From Ipomoea triloba (lineage: Eukaryota; Streptophyta; Magnoliopsida; Solanales; Convolvulaceae), in contig NC_044925.1 of the NCBI RefSeq assembly GCF_003576645.1, forward strand, positions 7,206,310 to 7,270,309: a DNA stretch of 64,000 bases, read 5' to 3'. A model generated the notes under the pieces. The model did no database searches and was not told where the DNA came from. It saw nothing but the letters and a program-made list of their open reading frames with translations. Positions 58,946 to 64,000 of the stretch are shown piece after piece. Every line of letters begins with the position of its first letter. Within the stretch, counting starts at the first letter, position 1. A program made the position numbers and the translations under genes.

Positions 58946-59689
58946 ATGTTCACATCCTTAGCCTTTTTTCTTTTTTTTTTTCTTTATTGATTTATTTATT
59001 TTGTAATTAGGGGTGGTATAACACATAAGCGAATCAATTTTTGTTTTTGTTTTTGTTTTGTTTTTGTTTTTTTAAGTCAAATAGCTTACTGAATTAAAAT
59101 GTAAAAATGTAATTAATTAGATCGATATTATTGAATCTTTAAAATGTAACTAGACCAACATTCTAAAATTGTGCATTTTATAAGATTCTGATATATGCAA
59201 TATAAATCCGTCTAAATACTTTGTCTTATATTTGAGATGAATAAATTCCATCTTGAATTTGTGACAATGATTTTCGAATATTTTGTTTGCTAGAAAATCA
59301 ATATCCAAAAAAGAAAAGAAAAGAAAAGAAAGCATATTGATCGAGTTAATAGTGGTAACAACAAAAATGTAAATAAAATTTATTTTTTTAAGGAGAAAGG
59401 GTAATAATGGAGGGATAGTGTAAATTGTTGGTGCATGTATTGCTAGACAATATTGTATTATTGAATTTTTGGTCGGCGATTTGTAAAAAAAGAAAACACA
59501 TTATTGTACTTTATTTTAACTAGTTTATGTTGTAAAAAAGTTTTAGTTGGAATAGGAGTTGGTACTTTAATTTCATTAGTTGGCATTGAAGATAATATGT
59601 GAACTTTAACTGAAATGAAGCTTTTGGTGTGAGCATAAATATAATATGTGCAGTCCAACTATAAGCTTAGGCTTTTAGTTGAGATGGAA
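58946..59689. other. Unassigned AT-rich DNA
   Basis: No gene recognised; (GTTTTT)n-like text near 59041-59071 and (AAGAA)n near 59308-59332. Confidence 0.5.
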
Positions 59690-59703
59690 CACATGCTTTA
59701 ATT

Positions 59704-59804
59704 TGGTATCAGAGCTATGCAAAAGATCATGAGTTCGAATCTTCGCGTCACCCTCAAAAAGTGAGACTTCCACGTATTGCGCTTGGAATCCACCGAATCC
59801 ACCG
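59704..59804 (+). mobile_element. Short SINE-like retroposon with 14-bp target duplication
   Basis: The body starts TGGTATCAGAGC and has a B box-like GAGTTCGAATCTTCG. Flanked by CACATGCTTTAATT at 59690-59703 and 59805-59818. TGGTATCAGAGC also equals a copia primer-binding site, so an LTR-derived origin is possible. Confidence 0.65.
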
Positions 59805-59817
59805 CACATGCTTTAAT

Positions 59818-60516
59818 TGTTGGAACTTGTATTTTTATTACGATTCAATATTTTATAAGTAATTAAGTATTATAATTTTTTATTATTATTTTTGTGTGTA
59901 CCATTGGACACTATCTTTACCAGCCTTGTCCTAGCTAGTTAGGATTAATTATTGTATCCCTATACTTTGTAAACACGATTTGGTTAATAATAAAACTCTT
60001 TGCAAATATTATTGTTCTCATCTAGTATCAGTGCACCAAAAGATCCATTGTCAATCATACAATATAATAGCCATGCCGCCGCCATCCAAGGAATGCCAAT
60101 CCCGACGTTGTGTAGCTTCCTACCACCGACACCACCATCACCTTCTCCTCTCGCACTATCTCAGATATTACCTCTTCATCCCTAGTCACAATAAATACCC
60201 AACAAACAACACATCACTTTATCTCTCTCAAACTTCATCAAATTATATATTCTGGAAAGCCCAACTTATTCCCTTTCTCCACGGTCAAAATCTTAATTGA
60301 TATGCTGATGACTCCTTCCTATGTTCGTCTTCTTATGCTCAGGCTTCGGATGGTTGTTTTGTTGTAGCCAATCCTGCAACCCATGCTTGGGTTCGTCAGG
60401 ATTCTTCTATTGTGTCCATGATCATCTTGTTTTTGTCTAATGAAGTTATGTATGTTGTTGTGGAACATGCCATGTTTGGGGCCTTAGGGAAGGTGATTGA
60501 GAATAATCTTTTCTAG
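59818..60516 (+). mobile_element. copia 5' fragment: LTR, primer site and gag start
   Basis: A candidate 5' LTR runs 59818-60020 (TGTTGGAACTTG to TTGTTCTCA). TAGTATCAGTG, one change from the Met-tRNA primer site, begins at about 60023. The gag reading on the plus strand has SLYLSQTSSNYIFWKAQLIP, FLHGQ, a stop, then WVRQDSSIVSMIILFLSNEV, like gag of the element at 36056-40924. It ends at about 60516 with no pol. Confidence 0.75.
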
Positions 60517-61860
60517 GCTTGCAAGTAGGGAAGGCGGCCCAGGGAGTCATCACGCCTAAAAAAAAAAGAAAAAAAAAAGAAATTGCATGGGCTCGCATGT
60601 AGGGAAGGTAGCCCAAGAAGCCTAGAAGTAAGGAATTGAAAGCAGCTCACTATGCCTGCACAAAAGGAAGTAAGCAAAAAATACTCATTCTTTTACTTAT
60701 AGGGAATGTGTGAGAGCTATACCCTCCTGACGAAATGCATGTAGGGAATGCAGCAAGGATCATGCAATCCAAAAGGGAGGAGAGCCCATCAACCCTAAAC
60801 CCAACAAGGATCGAGTGAGATTCAAGGCTTCGCAAGAGGAAGAGAGAAGAGAAAACAGAGGGACATTTTTTATTTAGAGAATTTGAGGGAAAAAATTTGA
60901 GAAAAAACTATAGGAGTGTAAGAGTCATGATGTGAAACTGTGAGATTAGGATCTACTACTTGCTCTAGTTGTCTAGATGGGAGCCACAACTAATATGTTT
61001 ACACAACTACCAACCAACTAGGCTACTGCACTTCTTGTGTAAAAAGAGGCAATAAGCTATACTTATTGGCATGGAGTAAAAGGCAATGTGACAAGTAATG
61101 GGATGAAGATGGGACACACATATGGCTAATAAGAGAGAAGGCAACCATACACTAAGTGGCAACCATCTTATATCACTGCTATCTTGGTGTGACTAGTCCT
61201 AACTTCCAACCCAAAGACCAAAGTTCAATTCCTATCAAGTTCATTACTAGTCCTAGCTCATTATTTGGACTTTATTATTTATTATTTGTTTATTTCTTAG
61301 GCCATTGTCTCGAATCATTGTATATACTCTTTTGAGCATATATAGTGCCCCAAACAATATTATTATTATTTTTCTACCCCAATTTCTTACAATGATACGG
61401 GGTTTATATATGATGGACCCAAGTCTCATAAAACTATTATTTTCTATTTATATATTTTTCATAATAATGGTTCTTTCTTTAATTTCGTTTAATGAGAATC
61501 TTGAAATATATTTAAGTGATTCAATCCAAATGGGCACGTGCTATAAAGCTTGCTTTTGTTCTTTTGGTTGTCATGGAATGTGTTTCACTCAGCAGCCTCC
61601 ATATTCTATAATTAAGTTGAGGTAGGGACACAGACAAATCAATATATATACGAAGTGTATGCTATTTTCCTAGTTGTGGATTGTAATTGTTAAAAGACTG
61701 CTTTTAAATAGATTGCTCATTATCATCTATGTGAGTACCATGCTAATTGATACTATGGGAAGTGCAAACAACAACAAAAGAAGAAGAAGAAGAAGAAGAA
61801 GAAGAAAAGGGTTAAGGATGTAATATTTGGAAGAAGAAGGAAAGTGTTAAGGATGTAATA
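60517..61860. other. Unassigned repeat-like DNA
   Basis: GCATGTAGGGAAGG-type text recurs at about 60525, 60595 and 60730, suggesting a dispersed repeat. An (AGA)n microsatellite lies at about 61777-61806. No gene is seen. Confidence 0.45.
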
Positions 61861-62000
61861 TTTGGGTAGGTATAACAGTCTAAATAAATAATCAAATTAT
61901 TATGTAATTGGGTAGGTATAACAGTCTAAATAAATAATCAAATTATTATGTAATTGGGTAGGTATAATAGTCTAAATAAATAATCCAATTATTATGCAAT
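61861..62000. repeat. 46-bp tandem repeat, three copies
   Basis: Units contain GGGTAGGTATAACAGTCTAA and ATAAATAATCAAATTATTAT; the third copy has a few substitutions. Confidence 0.93.
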
Positions 62001-62885
62001 GGAGGCCGGCACAATACTTTTACAAATCGACTGGTTTATATTAAACAAAAAATTTTACAAGTTTGACTCCCAATAGTTCACATCTTTTTGTTTGAATTGG
62101 TCAACTATATGAGTAACCTAATTTGATTTAGCTTATTGTGATCTTTTACTGACTAAAATCACAATGCATGATTTATCCAATACACACCCTAAAGAAATTT
62201 AGCCATTACACAACCAGGAATCTAGCACATCTAAGATCAAGGATTCAATACGATTTAATGGAACATGAGTACTAAGTACACTAAACTAGTACAAGCCCTA
62301 TCATGCCACCCTACCCTCTTATTGACTAAGGTTATAAGACAAATTATTCAAATGTATATATAACGAATCTTAATCCTTAAGGCCCTCCCCAATAGTGGGA
62401 GTTGGCAAAAAACTTAAGAAAAGTGAGATGAGTTAGATGAGTGAGAATGGAGAGAGAGAAAAATGGAGGTCTCCCTACAAGGGAGGGGATTTTGCAGAAA
62501 TTGTGGGTCCCATCTTTGTTTGCACTCTCGCTCCAAACGCGCGTTGTGTGCAATTTGCGCGCCTATGCATGCGCCCTTGGGCGTGTAAATACTTTACTTT
62601 TTTTAATTTTTTTTTTTCAGTTTTATTCTTTGTTTTATTTTTTACTTTTCTTTTTTTTCCTCCACCTCATTTTCTCTCTTGTCTAATCATACTCTTCAAA
62701 ATCTACACCAAAGTTTAACTATTGTGGTTGGCCTCGACATGCAATCTCACACAAATACACTGAAACTTAGACAATTTGTGAATTAATTTATCACTTGTAA
62801 ATTCTAAAGCATTTGTGCAATATTAATATGTCAACTAAAAGCCCTTGGCCGGCTTTAATTAGCTAATATTCTCTTGCGGCAAATT
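62001..62885. other. Unassigned intergenic DNA
   Basis: GGCCCTCCCCAATAGTGGGA at about 62381 resembles a MITE end, but no partner end was found. A T-rich run lies at 62598-62660. Confidence 0.35.
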
Positions 62886-63137
62886 ATTGTGTGGACCATG
62901 GTCCACACAGCTGTGTGGACCATAATCAAATGTACATTTTTAATGTACTAAATGTACATTATTTTTGTATTGAATGTACATTATTTTTATACTATAAAAA
63001 TAATGTATATTCAGTACACAAATAATGTACATCCCCTGAATATAATGTACATTATTTTTATATTGAATGTATATTATTTTTATATTGAATGTGCATTATT
63101 TAATAGTATGGTCCACACAGCTGTGTGGACCATAATG
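62886..63137. mobile_element. Small palindrome-ended MITE (~250 bp)
   Basis: Each end contains the same perfect 22-bp palindrome built on GGTCCACACAG and its complement (62900-62921 and 63110-63131). The left end also overlaps a second 20-bp palindrome, GTGTGGACCATGGTCCACAC (62889-62908). Between them are several AATGTACATT palindromes in AT-rich text. GTGGACC recalls the MULE terminal repeats at 15223 and 55640. No target duplication was resolved. Confidence 0.7.
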
Positions 63138-63536
63138 ATTGTTTTCTTGCTCCTAAGATATTCAAACCATTACTTAGTCTAACCAAACTAACAAGCACGA
63201 ATTTTTAATACCTTTGGGTCCAAACCCCCCTCTCCCGCCCAAAAAAAAAAAAAAAAGCAGCTTCTGAAGGTATTATGAAAAATGCGTAGATAAATTATTA
63301 GTAATACTTGCATCTAAATCATTATATATACATATGAGATTTGTGTAAAAATTTATACATTTATAAAGTGAATCTATTGTGACGCATATTATGTTCTGTG
63401 CTTGCATATTTAAAAAGACAAATCATTGAAATGTTTTAGCTTTGAGCTCGTGGCCTAATTTCTATAGATGTTCCCAATGGGAATTAAATTTTTCTTTATA
63501 TTTGACGGATATTATTACTCCTAATTAAATTGATTC
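63138..63536. other. Unassigned AT-rich DNA
   Basis: No gene recognised; a poly-A run lies at 63240-63256. Confidence 0.5.
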
Positions 63537-64000
63537 TGTTACACTCGCAGCTTGGGAGTAGGGATCGCTTGTAATGGGATAACGAGAGTATAGTTACAAG
63601 ACCTGACCCGGATGCAAGGAACAAGAGCACAACAATTAAAGCAATCAAATGTAACAGTTGCATACATATTACAGAGAACCACCTCATTAAGGAGCAACAG
63701 TTATGAAGAGCATCTGTACTTATTGATTAAAGCGCCACAATTACTATAGTGGCCGTTGTACTAATCATTATAGCCCTTGTACTTATTAGTATAAATATTA
63801 GACCCTTGTGACATGCGAGAGACATGCTCAATCTTCTACTCAAACTCTTAGCAATACAACTACTACTTATTTACTCCTTTCCATAAAGATATTTCGATGA
63901 CTTTATATTATTATCATTATTGGTGCTTTCATTGAGAGTTTGAGATCAATTCTCAACACTTCTTATCAACAAACTTGAACAATGGAACGATCAGGCAACT
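63537..64000 (+). mobile_element. LTR retrotransposon 5' end (cut by window edge)
   Basis: A candidate LTR from about 63537 (TGTTACACTCGCAG) to about 63916 has a TATA-like GTATAAATATTAGACC near 63790. It is followed by TTGGTGCTTTCATTGAGAG, a primer-site-like text common after LTRs of plant Ty3/gypsy elements, and then ATGGAACGATCAGG at 63982, a likely gag start. The second LTR lies outside, so limits and family are tentative. Confidence 0.5.

Overview
This window looks like repeat-rich, AT-rich nuclear DNA of a flowering plant, most likely a eudicot. The evidence is a spliced plant dihydroceramide fatty acyl 2-hydroxylase gene, a plant-type proline-rich membrane protein gene, and many plant transposon families: LINE, Helitron, Ty1/copia, Mutator-like (MULE), hAT and tRNA-type SINEs. 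The genus cannot be fixed from sequence alone; an asterid is only a guess. There is no operon structure, CRISPR array, tRNA or rRNA gene.

Layout. 1-2450: 5' part of a LINE on the minus strand (ORF1 with DUF4283 and a zinc knuckle, ORF2 endonuclease), broken by in-frame stops. 2450-3930: Helitron 3' end and other repeat debris. 4424-7140: intact six-coding-exon fatty acid 2-hydroxylase gene (minus). 7343-9615: poly-T, then a Helitron 3' end with helicase remnants. 9624-10367: hAT element with perfect 8-bp target duplication. 10445-16040: LTR fragment, hAT fragment, then a ~187-bp tandem repeat field into which a Helitron and a MULE (9-bp target duplication) are inserted. 16560-20720: Helitron 3' end, a spliced but broken Helitron helicase gene, and a ~105-bp tandem array with TA microsatellites. 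21387-24660: TG...CA element with 5-bp target duplication, carrying a 60-bp minisatellite and a run of N. 24665-32340: Helitron region repeated several times around single N bases, including a tandem array in which each unit carries a Helitron 5' terminus. 32400-36050: pyrimidine-rich repeat with nested hAT and MITE-like elements. 36056-40924: copia element (minus) with a scrambled 5' end and two nested DNA elements. 40925-41640: second copia gag relic. 42385-45012: pseudogene copy of the hydroxylase, split by a hAT element. 45857-47110: intact 417-codon membrane protein gene (minus). 47783-64000: SINEs, copia fragments, a FAR1-like MULE gene, hAT and MITE insertions, and probably the start of another LTR element at the right edge.

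Only two genes look functional for the host: the fatty acyl 2-hydroxylase and the proline-rich membrane protein. Nearly everything else is nested transposon material. The points most worth following are the tandem Helitron 5'-end array, the link between a 593-bp non-autonomous MULE and the FAR1-like gene 40 kb away, and six distinct DNA-element insertions with perfect target duplications. Several exact kilobase-scale duplications abut single N bases and are probably assembly artefacts, so copy numbers there should not be trusted.
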